Shown one piece after another: positions 34,003 to 41,172 of a DNA stretch of 64,000 bases. This stretch comes from Paludibacteraceae bacterium (GTDB taxonomy: Bacteria > Bacteroidota > Bacteroidia > Bacteroidales > Paludibacteraceae). The stretch's first letter is position 1, and every line of letters starts with the position of its first letter. The stretch spans positions 1 to 64,000 of the forward strand of contig JAFVDD010000045.1 of NCBI GenBank assembly GCA_017478725.1, read 5' to 3'. A program made the translations under genes and the position numbers. Below the pieces are notes generated by a model. It did not search any database. It saw nothing but the letters and a program-made list of their open reading frames with translations, and was not told where the DNA came from.

Positions 34003-35049
34003 TTATATCGAGATGACTTCACACCAGTGATGTCTATCTTCCGCCCGTCCGTATTGAATATCTTTGAGCGAGTGGTAAAGGTCCGTCAGTATCGGTCCGG
34101 GCTCTGCGCCGAAGCGGTATATCCGGTCGTTCTCGGGGTCAATGACCTTGTCTATCGGACTGATGACGCACGCGGTGCCGCAGGCTGCGGCTTCGCTCAT
34201 CTCCGCCAGTTCCTCCAGACGTATATGACGCCGCGTCACCTTGTATCCTTTCTCTTTTGCCAGCGTCATCAGACTGTCATTCGTAATACTCGGCAGAATG
34301 GCACTGCTCCGCGGTGTTAAATACTCAATTTCTGATGGCTGACAGCTGATGGCTGACAGCTTCTTGATCCCTATAAAATTGGCAGCGCTGCACTCGTCAA
34401 TATAGCGGTGGTATTTGGCGTCGAGGAACAAACAGTCCATTCCTTGCGCATGTGCAGGCTCGGTGGCGCGGAACGAGGCGGCGTAGTTGCCGCCTACCTT
34501 GAAAGTGCCTGTGCCGAAAGGCGCCGCACGGTCCACATGCCGGTTCACGATAAACGTCGTGCAATGGAACTTGCCCGGGTAGTACGGACCGATAGGCGAG
34601 GGGATTACCACAAACTCAAAGTCATGCCCGGGACCTACGCCCAGACGTGGCGTCGTGCCGATCAGCAACGGCCGGAAATAGAGTGTTGCACCGGTGCCGT
34701 ACGGCGGCACGAAATCCATGTTCTTCTCCAGCGCCAGACGGATAGCCCTGCCGAACAGCTCCTCCGGCACAGGAGCCATATACAGCCCCTCGGCGCTCTT
34801 CGCCATTCGGCGCGCATTCTCACGCCAGCGGAAGATACGTATCTTGCCGTCCACGCCGCGGAACGCTTTCAGTCCCTCAAACGCCTCTTGCCCGTATTGC
34901 AGGCACGTCGCCGACACATGCAAATGCAGGAACTTGTCCTTCGTAGCGTACGGCTCTTCCCATGCGCCGTCATGATAACCCGCCCGGACAATATAATCCG
35001 GTTCGGTATAATGAAATCCTAATGTACTCCAATCAATATTTTTCATCAA
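34003..35049 (-). CDS. ilvE: Branched-chain amino acid aminotransferase
   Basis: 348 residues. PLP lysine region GTGTFKVGGNYAASFRA; also QYGQEAFEGLKAFRG and TPRSSAILPSITNDSL. It moves the amino group in the last step of Leu, Ile and Val synthesis. Between the GIK and YLTPRS strands the loop reads [13 protein letters not shown], made by four 7-bp TCAGCNN units at 34332-34362. Relatives have only a short turn there as I recall it. It overlaps wbqC by 17 bases and ends a little past the POT gene. Confidence 0.95.
   Translation of the reverse strand: MMKNIDWSTLGFHYTEPDYIVRAGYHDGAWEEPYATKDKFLHLHVSATCLQYGQEAFEGLKAFRGVDGKIRIFRWRENARRMAKSAEGLYMAPVPEELFGRAIRLALEKNMDFVPPYGTGATLYFRPLLIGTTPRLGVGPGHDFEFVVIPSPIGPYYPGKFHCTTFIVNRHVDRAAPFGTGTFKVGGNYAASFRATEPAHAQGMDCLFLDAKYHRYIDECSAANFIGIKKLSAISCQPSEIEYLTPRSSAILPSITNDSLMTLAKEKGYKVTRRHIRLEELAEMSEAAACGTACVISPIDKVIDPENDRIYRFGAEPGPILTDLYHSLKDIQYGRAEDRHHWCEVISI
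34332..34362 (-). repeat. TCAGCNN heptamer repeat in ilvE
   Basis: Minus strand: TCAGCCA TCAGCTG TCAGCCA TCAG, read as SAISCQPS. Confidence 0.85.
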
Positions 35050-35548
35050 ACAATGTGTCTAATATACTTAATTCCGTTTGCCACGGATGTTTGTCTGTCC
35101 ATGTGCGTCCGCTCCAGTCAGTTGTTCTTTCTGATAGCTGACAGCTGATAGCTGATGGCCTTTGTTTGCGCAGCAAACTAACTATCGTTGCATTCAATTC
35201 GTCATTCAGGTCCAACAGCCATTTGTATTCCTTTTCGTAGCAAGGCCGCAGGTAATCCGCGAAATACATGAAATAGGGCGTGTGTTGATAAGCCGAGACG
35301 AGTGTTATCCAGTGTTGGTGTTGCCAGCGGCTTTGGTAACTGATCTCAATGTCACGTGTTAACTGTTTATGCTCTACTTTTTTCACAGGAACGGTTAACC
35401 GAACCATTTCGCCATTTGCGTCGCGGATAAGACATCTGTTCCGAAACGTCTGTTTCTCAAAACTCTCCATCTGTTCAATCGTAGGCGGTTCACTCATCAG
35501 TGCTTCCATATACGATCTCGGCGGTAAATATGCAGTTGGCAGTACCAT
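35033..35548 (-). CDS. WbqC family protein
   Basis: 171 residues, shorter than the usual 200-230. FRNRCLIRDANGEMVRLTVPVKK, SRWQHQHWITLVSAYQHTPYFMYFADYLRPCYEKEYKWLLDLND and a C-terminal Lys/Trp-rich end match WbqC-like proteins. Their role in polysaccharide or nucleotide-sugar pathways is suggested but not proven. The dapB-lepB-wbqC order is common in Bacteroidetes. Near its end it carries a heptamer repeat (RPSAISCQLSERT, 35131-35160). It overlaps ilvE. Confidence 0.82.
   Translation of the reverse strand: MVLPTAYLPPRSYMEALMSEPPTIEQMESFEKQTFRNRCLIRDANGEMVRLTVPVKKVEHKQLTRDIEISYQSRWQHQHWITLVSAYQHTPYFMYFADYLRPCYEKEYKWLLDLNDELNATIVSLLRKQRPSAISCQLSERTTDWSGRTWTDKHPWQTELSILDTLFDEKY
35131..35160 (-). 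repeat. TCAGCNN heptamer repeat in wbqC
   Basis: TCAGCTA TCAGCTG TCAGCTA TCAG on the minus strand. Confidence 0.85.
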
Positions 35549-35598
35549 TTCCCTTTAACGTTTTCTTAAAAAGAAAACCATTTTAACTCTTTAACTCT

Positions 35599-37023
35599 TT
35601 AACGCCCTGTGGCTTTGCGTCCCAGTCTGTTCCAACGTATCTTGTGGCTGTCTTTGTCCAGACTCAGCCAGATGAACACCGGCCGTCCTACAATATGATC
35701 CTCCGGCACAAAGCCCCAATAACGGCTGTCCGCACTGTTATGCCGGTTGTCGCCTTGCATCCAGTAATAATCCATACTGAACTCATACTCTTCGCCCACG
35801 CGCATCGGCTTGAACTCATAGGCATCGGCAATCCGTTTGTACACCCAATAGTTCTCTTCGGTAATCATGATCTTGTCGCCTTTCCGCGGAATATAGATCG
35901 GACCGTAGTTGTCTCTTGTCCATTCGTTGTGCCCCAACGGATACACGGCGCCGCCGCGCGTGTCGTTTTCAACCACAACGGACAGCACATGCGGGTTTTT
36001 CTCCAACTCTGCTTTCATGGACTTGGTCAGCGGGAGGTGCCAGATGGTGGCATTTTCTTGCACGCGGTCCGCCACACTCACACCTAATTTCTCCAGATAC
36101 TTGGCGCCGAAAATATGTCCGTCCGTCTGCACAAAATAGTTCAACTGCACCCCCTCTCTCTCCGGCTCACGCTCCCATTCGCAGGTCTGACCTGGCTGAT
36201 AGCTGATGGCTGACGGCTTCGTATAAACGACATTGTCGGTTATACGCAAACTGTCTCCCGGTTCGCCTACGCAGCGTTTCACGTAGTTCTCTCGCCTGTC
36301 AACAGGCCGTGTCACAATCTCGCCGAACACATCCTTGCGGTTCTTCACCCTTTGTTCGCCGTAGTAATAACACAGCGTGTAGTAGTCGGGGTTTTGCATG
36401 TTCAGGCACACCGTGTCGCCTGCCGGAAAATTGAACACCACAATATCGCCTTTCTTCGGACTTGTCCAACCGGCAAGTCGTTTGTACTCCCAATGCGGAT
36501 TGTCCAGATAACTCTTTCCGCCGCCCAGCCATTCCGGCATCGTGTGTTGCACCAGCGGCATACTCAGCGGTGTTTGCGGCACGCGTGCACCGTAAGCCAT
36601 CTTGCTCACATACAGAAAATCGCCCACACGCAGCGTCTTCTCCAGACTCGAACTCGGTATCTGGTAGTTCTGAAAAATATACAGATTGATGAAATACACT
36701 GCCACCAGCGCAAACACAATCGCATCTATCCAAGAAAACAGCGTGTACAAAAACGCATTGCCCTTTGGATTTTGCGTTGCCCCTTTCTCCCCTCCTTTTA
36801 GGGAGGGGTCGGGGGTAGGCCTATATTTCCGCCACCAGCTGTAGTTGATATACTTCGTCGTGAACGCGTCTATAATCAGCGGCAGCAACGCTATCCAACC
36901 CAAACTCTTCCAGTCGCCCCAGGCAACCCATAACACAAACGCCACATACAGCGCGCTCCATATGCCTGCGCGGAGCCATCCTCCGCGGCTTACTGACTCT
37001 ATTCTTTCTTCAAAACTTTTCAT
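35599..37023 (-). CDS. lepB: Signal peptidase I
   Basis: 474 residues, long for the family because of an N-terminal membrane part and insertions. The catalytic Ser lies in IPSSSLEKTL (about Ser126), the general-base Lys in NYVKRCVGEPGDSL, and the box MQGDNRHNSADSRYWGFVPEDHIVGRPVF lies near the end. It cuts signal peptides off exported proteins at the outer face of the inner membrane. Two repeat inserts are visible: PTPDPSLKGGEKG at about 69-81 (G-rich hairpin family) and KPSAISYQPGQ near the middle (heptamer family). There are 190 bases without a gene upstream, holding an AT-rich palindrome near 37155-37179. Confidence 0.95.
   Translation of the reverse strand: MKSFEERIESVSRGGWLRAGIWSALYVAFVLWVAWGDWKSLGWIALLPLIIDAFTTKYINYSWWRKYRPTPDPSLKGGEKGATQNPKGNAFLYTLFSWIDAIVFALVAVYFINLYIFQNYQIPSSSLEKTLRVGDFLYVSKMAYGARVPQTPLSMPLVQHTMPEWLGGGKSYLDNPHWEYKRLAGWTSPKKGDIVVFNFPAGDTVCLNMQNPDYYTLCYYYGEQRVKNRKDVFGEIVTRPVDRRENYVKRCVGEPGDSLRITDNVVYTKPSAISYQPGQTCEWEREPEREGVQLNYFVQTDGHIFGAKYLEKLGVSVADRVQENATIWHLPLTKSMKAELEKNPHVLSVVVENDTRGGAVYPLGHNEWTRDNYGPIYIPRKGDKIMITEENYWVYKRIADAYEFKPMRVGEEYEFSMDYYWMQGDNRHNSADSRYWGFVPEDHIVGRPVFIWLSLDKDSHKIRWNRLGRKATGR
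36184..36217 (-). repeat. TCAGCNN heptamer repeat in lepB
   Basis: TCAGCCA TCAGCTA TCAGCCA GGTCAG, read as SAISYQPGQ. Confidence 0.85.
36784..36816 (-). repeat. G-rich hairpin repeat in lepB
   Basis: Minus strand CCCCGACCCCTCCC-TAAAA-GGAGGGGAG, read as PTPDPSLKGGE. Related copies lie at 42882 and 57011. Confidence 0.8.
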
Positions 37024-37213
37024 CTGTCGAATAATCTGTATCTGTTGTCTTTTTTCTTATTTTGTTCTCTTTTTTGTGTGTTCCCCTCTTTCCCTATGCG
37101 GACCGAGGGCATGACGGTGGCGCATCGGAGGAATCACGTATCCTACCCATACCTATATATACTATAAATAGTATATATTCTGTGATTTTAGAAAATGTCT
37201 GTTTCTATGTTCT

Positions 37214-37882
37214 TTATTTCAGCATTTGCTCCGCCGCTAATACCGCCCCTAAAGCAAACCCTCTCCTTCCTTTGGCGATATGCGTGATAACAATCGTATC
37301 CTCCTCGCTGTCCCATGTCACTTCATGCGTCCCCGGCACTTCCCCTTCACGTATCGACTCAATCGACACTTGGCTGATGGCTGATAGCTGATGGCTGATA
37401 GCTTCAGATAGCGTCTTCGCCGTACCGCTCGGCTTGTCCAACTTGTGTATATGGTGAATCTCCTTGATAGAAGGTGTGTACTGCGGCTGTGCAGCCATGG
37501 CTGCGGCTAAGGCTTTGTTGAGTTCAAAGAATATATTTACGCCTACCGAGTAATTACTGCTCCAAATGAGCATGGTTTTGCCCGTCTTGCTCTCTACTAT
37601 CAACTTCTTACTATCAACTTCTCTCAACTCTAAACCCTCAACTCTCAACTCTTCCGGTTTCCACCCCGTGGAACCGCAAACCACCGGTACGCCTTGCGCC
37701 CATGCTTTGCGGATATTCTCCTCTGCCGTGGCTGGCGTGGTAAACTCTATCGCCACATCTGCGCCCTTTAAGTCAAATGTGTCGCCGATATCAATCCTCG
37801 CAGCAATCTCATGTCCGCGTTCCAGGGCAATCTGCTCAATCATGTGCCCCATTTTTCCGTATCCGATAATAGCTATTCTCAT
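37214..37882 (-). CDS. dapB: 4-hydroxy-tetrahydrodipicolinate reductase
   Basis: 222 residues from the ATG at 37882 (MRIAIIGYGKMG); earlier in-frame ATGs lie inside the leader. GYGKMGHMI is the NAD(P)-binding loop, VAIEFTTPATAEENI is a family motif, and HHIHKLDKPSGTAKTL holds the catalytic His and the Lys. It makes tetrahydrodipicolinate for lysine and cell-wall diaminopimelate. Near the middle of the C-terminal half the stretch SEAISHQLSAISQ is written by four heptamer repeats (37372-37405). Confidence 0.95.
   Translation of the reverse strand: MRIAIIGYGKMGHMIEQIALERGHEIAARIDIGDTFDLKGADVAIEFTTPATAEENIRKAWAQGVPVVCGSTGWKPEELRVEGLELREVDSKKLIVESKTGKTMLIWSSNYSVGVNIFFELNKALAAAMAAQPQYTPSIKEIHHIHKLDKPSGTAKTLSEAISHQLSAISQVSIESIREGEVPGTHEVTWDSEEDTIVITHIAKGRRGFALGAVLAAEQMLK
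37372..37405 (-). repeat. TCAGCNN heptamer repeat in dapB
   Basis: Four units, TCAGCCA TCAGCTA TCAGCCA TCAGCCA, on the minus strand. Confidence 0.85.
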
Positions 37883-37925
37883 ACGCATATACGCGTGTGC
37901 GTTGCGCACACGGCCAAATCGGCTA

Positions 37926-37957
37926 CAAAGGTACAAAAAAAATCGGACATACACAAG
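37926..37957 (-). promoter_or_regulatory. Promoter of the dapB-lepB-wbqC-ilvE run
   Basis: Minus strand CTTG (37954-37957), 20 bases, TACCTTTG (37926-37933). The leader of about 40 bases contains a GTGTGCG/CGCACAC hairpin at about 37896-37912. Confidence 0.72.
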
Positions 37958-37966
37958 CCGATATAC

Positions 37967-37993
37967 AAAAAAGACGCCCGAAAGCGTCTTTTT
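37967..37993 (-). terminator. Terminator of the SPFH/zinc-ribbon island
   Basis: A6-GACGC (37973-37977), loop, GCGTC (37984-37988)-T5. It is symmetrical and lies 122 bases after the last island gene. Confidence 0.8.
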
Positions 37994-38114
37994 CGTACCA
38001 AATGTGTCATTTTTTCCACATTAATTATATTTGGCTCGCTTTATGCTTGCCTGCTAATTGTATAGGTTTTATACATTGTACCTAATAAAAATGTGCCATT
38101 TACATTTTATCTTC

Positions 38115-38474
38115 TTAGTTAATGAATGCAATTACAGCAACAATTAGTGCAACTACAGCAAGAAATAGTACTGTTGTTAAGATTCCTCTTTTGAAATCTG
38201 CTTGTTGTTCATGATATATATTTTTAATAAACATAAATGCCTCTTTTTCTGTGACTCCGTTTTCTTCCATATACATCAAGGCAAGTTTTTTCTGTACAAG
38301 TACATCTGAATTTACATTTTTATAATAATATTCAGCATTGTGTACAATGGATTTAGAAGGAATGGGAGACTTGCGTATGATAGAGTTTTTACGAGGTATA
38401 ACAACCGTCTCGCAATATGGACATAGAAACATGTGTTCATCTATTGGAGCACCACATGAAGGACAGTTTCTCAT
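38115..38474 (-). CDS. Zinc-ribbon membrane protein (double Cys-pair N-terminus, one membrane helix)
   Basis: 119 residues. NCPSCGAPIDEHMFLCPYCETVV is a zinc ribbon with two CxxC pairs. The middle is helical and charged, and the last 25 residues (ILTTVLFLAVVALIVAVIAFI) form one membrane helix. It is the last gene of a four-gene minus-strand unit, and its N-terminus is nearly the same as that of the gene before it, so the two are duplicates. The unit recalls YdjG next to the SPFH protein YdjI in Bacillus, but that is by layout only. Confidence 0.75.
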   Translation of the reverse strand: MRNCPSCGAPIDEHMFLCPYCETVVIPRKNSIIRKSPIPSKSIVHNAEYYYKNVNSDVLVQKKLALMYMEENGVTEKEAFMFIKNIYHEQQADFKRGILTTVLFLAVVALIVAVIAFIN

Positions 38475-38496
38475 ATGTTCGTATTTTGATAAATTA

Positions 38497-38820
38497 TTAA
38501 TGAAGGAGGGCTAATATAACGGGAGGTAGAAAAAAGCATAACGCTAGTATTATCAATGCTATTAGAACACCTTTTTTTGATGGAACGTCTATGCTCTCTT
38601 CTATAATCAAATTTTCTATATATTTTATTGCTTCATCTTTACTGCATTTCCTCGCTCTTTGATATAAATTAATTGCTTTTTTGGGGAATCCATTATTTAA
38701 TAAATCAATACATTTTTTGCGAATGTGGTCTGTCTTTACGCCTACCAAATCAGATTCACAATATGGACATTTGTGTTCGTGCTCGTCAATAGGCGCACCA
38801 CATGATGGACAATTAATCAT
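38497..38820 (-). CDS. Zinc-ribbon membrane protein
   Basis: 107 residues. NCPSCGAPIDEHEHKCPYCESDL, then a helical segment (LLNNGFPKKAINLYQRARKCSKDEAIKYIENLI), then a C-terminal membrane helix (GVLIALIILALCFFLPPVILALL). Its start overlaps the membrane protein gene before it by 8 bases. It is a sister of the protein at 38115. Function unknown. Confidence 0.75.
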   Translation of the reverse strand: MINCPSCGAPIDEHEHKCPYCESDLVGVKTDHIRKKCIDLLNNGFPKKAINLYQRARKCSKDEAIKYIENLIIEESIDVPSKKGVLIALIILALCFFLPPVILALLH

Positions 38821-39163
38821 GGCTTGAAATATTTTTAATTATTACTAATATAATTATCTGAAATAGCAAAAGTAATATAAGGGCTATAGATATATAGTTG
38901 GAGATATCCGGACCCATAAAACATGATAAAATATATTCAACTAATCCCAAAAAGCAAAACATGAACGGTAGAGAAACCTTAAATCCTCCTTCTGCTATTG
39001 AGCTACAGCATACAAATATCAGAATTGTTGTTAGTAAAATACTATAACTTGTAAGCAAAATTACTAACAAAGAACTGTTAGTAAAAAAGGACAAAATGGC
39101 AATGTTAGCCACTAATAAAAGTCCCCCCAAAATAACGCATATTTTTTCCATAATTAATATCAT
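38813..39163 (-). CDS. Small membrane protein with four hydrophobic segments, unknown
   Basis: 116 residues, almost wholly hydrophobic in four stretches. The ATG at 39163 overlaps the stop of the SPFH gene (ATGA), which suggests coupling; the ATG at 39151 (MEKICVILGG) is an alternative start. I recognise no family. It is always read with its neighbours in this unit, so it is likely a membrane partner of the SPFH protein. Confidence 0.65.
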   Translation of the reverse strand: MILIMEKICVILGGLLLVANIAILSFFTNSSLLVILLTSYSILLTTILIFVCCSSIAEGGFKVSLPFMFCFLGLVEYILSCFMGPDISNYISIALILLLLFQIIILVIIKNISSHD

Positions 39164-40263
39164 TTACCTGAAACTGGCGGTGGTGTTACAAAAAGATTAG
39201 CCAAAACCGGCACCTGCCCTGCAGGCATCCAATCTTGCATGCCCTGAGCCCATACCAGAGTTTCTTTACCTACAGAACCTTTAATGATAAGTTGCTGTAT
39301 CATAGGGATAGTCTGACCTCCAATTTGCTGTCCTCCGACATATATAAAGAAAGTCTGTTGATGAGGTAGTGGGGGAGGCATGACGGGATTCGTATTCAGT
39401 ACTCCTCCTGCCATCATCCCAATCTGGGAATTTAGACCTGCACCTATTCCGATACCAATACCGACACCTGTCACTTGACCAGTAGCTCCTTGATTGTTAG
39501 CTGCGCCTTCCAAAACATCGAAACTGCGTTGCATCTGATAAATATCGCGTCCTGTTATTTTTATCTTTGCTGCAAGATCTTTTGCTTCCTTCAATTTGAC
39601 GATTGAGGGGTCGTCCTGTGGTATGTTAATTGAAATTATAGAAAACTCCAGCAACTCCAGTCCGTATTTCACGAAATGCTCATTTATAGCACCATTGCAA
39701 TAATCTGACAATTCTACAAGATGTGAACTAATGTCAAGAAATGAGATATTATCTTTTAATGTCTTTTCTGCAATAGCTACGCTTAAATTAGAAAGAAGTT
39801 TTCCTTTGAAATACGAATCAACTTTTTCAGTAGAAAAGGTTGACATATTACCGATAAGAGCTTTTAGAAATAATTCCGGACTGCTAACTCTTAATCCATA
39901 TTGTCCAAAAGCCCGTACCGGAATAATAATATTATACTTAGGATCTTCTATTTGAATAGGAGCTGGAGTTCCCCATTTCATATCAAGTTTAGAAGTTAAG
40001 TTTATAAACCATACTTCTGCCTTAAAAGGAGAATCGCCTCCAAATGGAAGATTAATAAGTTTATTAAGCAATGGGATATTATTGGTTGTTAGCGTATATG
40101 TACCTGAAGTAAAGAGGTCATATATTTTCCCTCCCTTCACAAAGATTGCTACTTGTGACGGATAAACAACAAGTTGGCTTCCTAATCTTAAATCTTCTAC
40201 TGGAAACTTCAAACACAATTCGCTATCCAGCATAGGACATTTAACAACATTTATAAGTGCCAT
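39160..40263 (-). CDS. SPFH-domain protein with C-terminal GYF_2-like domain (YdjI/'virion core protein' type)
   Basis: 367 residues. 1-245 is the SPFH domain of the COG4260/YdjI kind (LVVYPSQVAIFVKGGKIYDLF, IIPVRAFGQYGLRV, helical end DLAAKIKITGRD). About 265-300 is a Gly-rich linker (GVGIGIGIGAG). About 310-360 is a GYF_2-like domain (FIYVGGQQIGGQTIPMIQQLI ... TLVWAQGMQDWMPAGQVP). SPFH proteins form membrane-bound rings or scaffolds. In Bacillus, YdjI recruits a PspA-like protein to stressed membranes; no PspA is seen here. It is the first gene of the AT-rich unit. Confidence 0.85.
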   Translation of the reverse strand: MALINVVKCPMLDSELCLKFPVEDLRLGSQLVVYPSQVAIFVKGGKIYDLFTSGTYTLTTNNIPLLNKLINLPFGGDSPFKAEVWFINLTSKLDMKWGTPAPIQIEDPKYNIIIPVRAFGQYGLRVSSPELFLKALIGNMSTFSTEKVDSYFKGKLLSNLSVAIAEKTLKDNISFLDISSHLVELSDYCNGAINEHFVKYGLELLEFSIISINIPQDDPSIVKLKEAKDLAAKIKITGRDIYQMQRSFDVLEGAANNQGATGQVTGVGIGIGIGAGLNSQIGMMAGGVLNTNPVMPPPLPHQQTFFIYVGGQQIGGQTIPMIQQLIIKGSVGKETLVWAQGMQDWMPAGQVPVLANLFVTPPPVSGK

Positions 40264-40289
40264 AAGTCATTATTTAGTATACACGATTA

Positions 40290-40450
40290 TCACAAATTAA
40301 AAGCGTGAGGCTGCTATGCCACACACTCTATTAGGAGGTAATTCGGAAAACCTTAAGACAAGTATGTCACATAATAGCTCCACGCTGATACGCGGAAACT
40401 ATTTGCTATTCTCTTGTCTTATTGGAAAAGTTCCGAATTTTTCCTAATAA
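40290..40450 (-). ncRNA. Rod-shaped structured RNA candidate (6S-like fold)
   Basis: Nested pairs seen on inspection: TTAGGA 40442-40447 with TCCTAA 40331-40336; TTCCGAAT 40431-40438 with ATTCGGAA 40341-40348; CTTGTCTTA 40413-40421 with TAAGACAAG 40354-40362. A bubble of about 10 bases on each side follows, then CTATT 40399-40403 with AATAG 40373-40377 and GGA/TCC inside. A GTGAGGC/GCCACAC hairpin with a U-rich end (40293-40324) could terminate it. A long closing stem, central bubble and end hairpin is the layout of 6S RNA. The minus direction is chosen because of that terminator and a weak promoter (TTG at 40477-40479, TACTCTTT at 40449-40456). It could instead be a MITE-like inverted repeat. 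Confidence 0.5.
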
Positions 40451-40453
40451 AGA

Positions 40454-40563
40454 GTAAAGCAAACGCTTCTTTTATTCAATATGTTATTGCGCGTCGCTAT
40501 GCGCTTTCTTCTCTTTTACGTCGGTAAGCGACGGCAGGTTTTACGTCTCTGCGGGACGGGGTG
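40454..40563. other. Short gene-free stretch with two GC hairpins
   Basis: GCGCGTCGCTATGCGC at about 40499-40514 resembles the hairpin at 3010-3026, and CGTCGGTAAGCGACG lies at about 40528-40542. They may end the DUF2442 transcript, though no U-run follows. Confidence 0.4.
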
Positions 40564-40809
40564 TTATACCACTTTCCCTGTCTCGTACAGGTATTCCGGG
40601 GCAATGTCTAATGTGCCGTTTTGCCAAGATACGGTCCAACCGTCTAATTGAAAATGGCTGAATGCTTGTTTGTCTTTCAATGTACCAAACAAAGGATGCG
40701 AAGCAATAAAGTCTTTCGCATCGAATATACGTTCTTCGCCATTAGAAAATGAGAGCAACAAACGATAGTCTCCTAAATATCTGGCATTATTAATCCAAAT
40801 CAAATCCAT
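40564..40809 (-). CDS. DUF2442 domain protein
   Basis: 81 residues. LIWINNARYLGDYRLLLSFSNGEERIFDAKDF and TVSWQNGTLDIAPEYLYE match DUF2442. These small proteins very often stand next to DUF4160 proteins, as here (10 bases apart), and the pair behaves in genomes like a toxin-antitoxin or mobile cassette. The role of either is unproven. It is the second gene of the pair. Confidence 0.85.
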   Translation of the reverse strand: MDLIWINNARYLGDYRLLLSFSNGEERIFDAKDFIASHPLFGTLKDKQAFSHFQLDGWTVSWQNGTLDIAPEYLYETGKVV

Positions 40810-40819
40810 AATGTGTGTG

Positions 40820-41077
40820 CTAGTCTAGTGGTTTAATTTCAATCATTTCCTCACCTTTCTCCATGCGTTGCCAGTTTTGGATCAATTCCTCTTTGTGCTG
40901 GTCATACCATTCATACACAAGGCTAACAACCCGGCGAGGTAAGTTTCCCTTCAATTCTCCGGTATTGATATCAATCGTAGCACGATAATCATTGTAACGG
41001 ATATGAAAATGCGGAGGATTGTGCTCCGAATTGTACATCGTCACAATAATTCCGTAAAATCGACTAATTTCGGGCAT
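40820..41077 (-). CDS. DUF4160 domain protein
   Basis: 85 residues. MPEISRFYGIIVTMYNSEHNPPHFHIRYNDY is the classical DUF4160 start, with HNPPHFHI its hallmark. It is first in the DUF4160/DUF2442 pair, directly behind a strong promoter. Presumed toxin-antitoxin-like partner, by context only. Confidence 0.88.
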   Translation of the reverse strand: MPEISRFYGIIVTMYNSEHNPPHFHIRYNDYRATIDINTGELKGNLPRRVVSLVYEWYDQHKEELIQNWQRMEKGEEMIEIKPLD

Positions 41078-41105
41078 AATGATAGTTGTTTATGATTCTA
41101 CGCTG

Positions 41106-41137
41106 CAAAGGTACGAAGAATTTTTGGAATGTGCAAA
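41106..41137 (-). promoter_or_regulatory. Promoter of the DUF4160/DUF2442 pair
   Basis: Minus strand TTTG (41134-41137), 20 bases, TACCTTTG (41106-41113). A full match. Confidence 0.78.
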
Positions 41138-41172
41138 TAAAAGTATATTTTTTGCAGAAATAGCGGCTTCAA

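Noticed and set aside
38813..39163. A known phage-defence membrane effector
   Set aside because: Four hydrophobic segments alone do not identify a family; no catalytic or nucleotide-sensing domain accompanies it.
40290..40450. tmRNA, RNase P or SRP RNA in place of a 6S-like RNA
   Set aside because: I find no tRNA-like ends, no tag frame, and none of the conserved P4 or SRP loop sequences.
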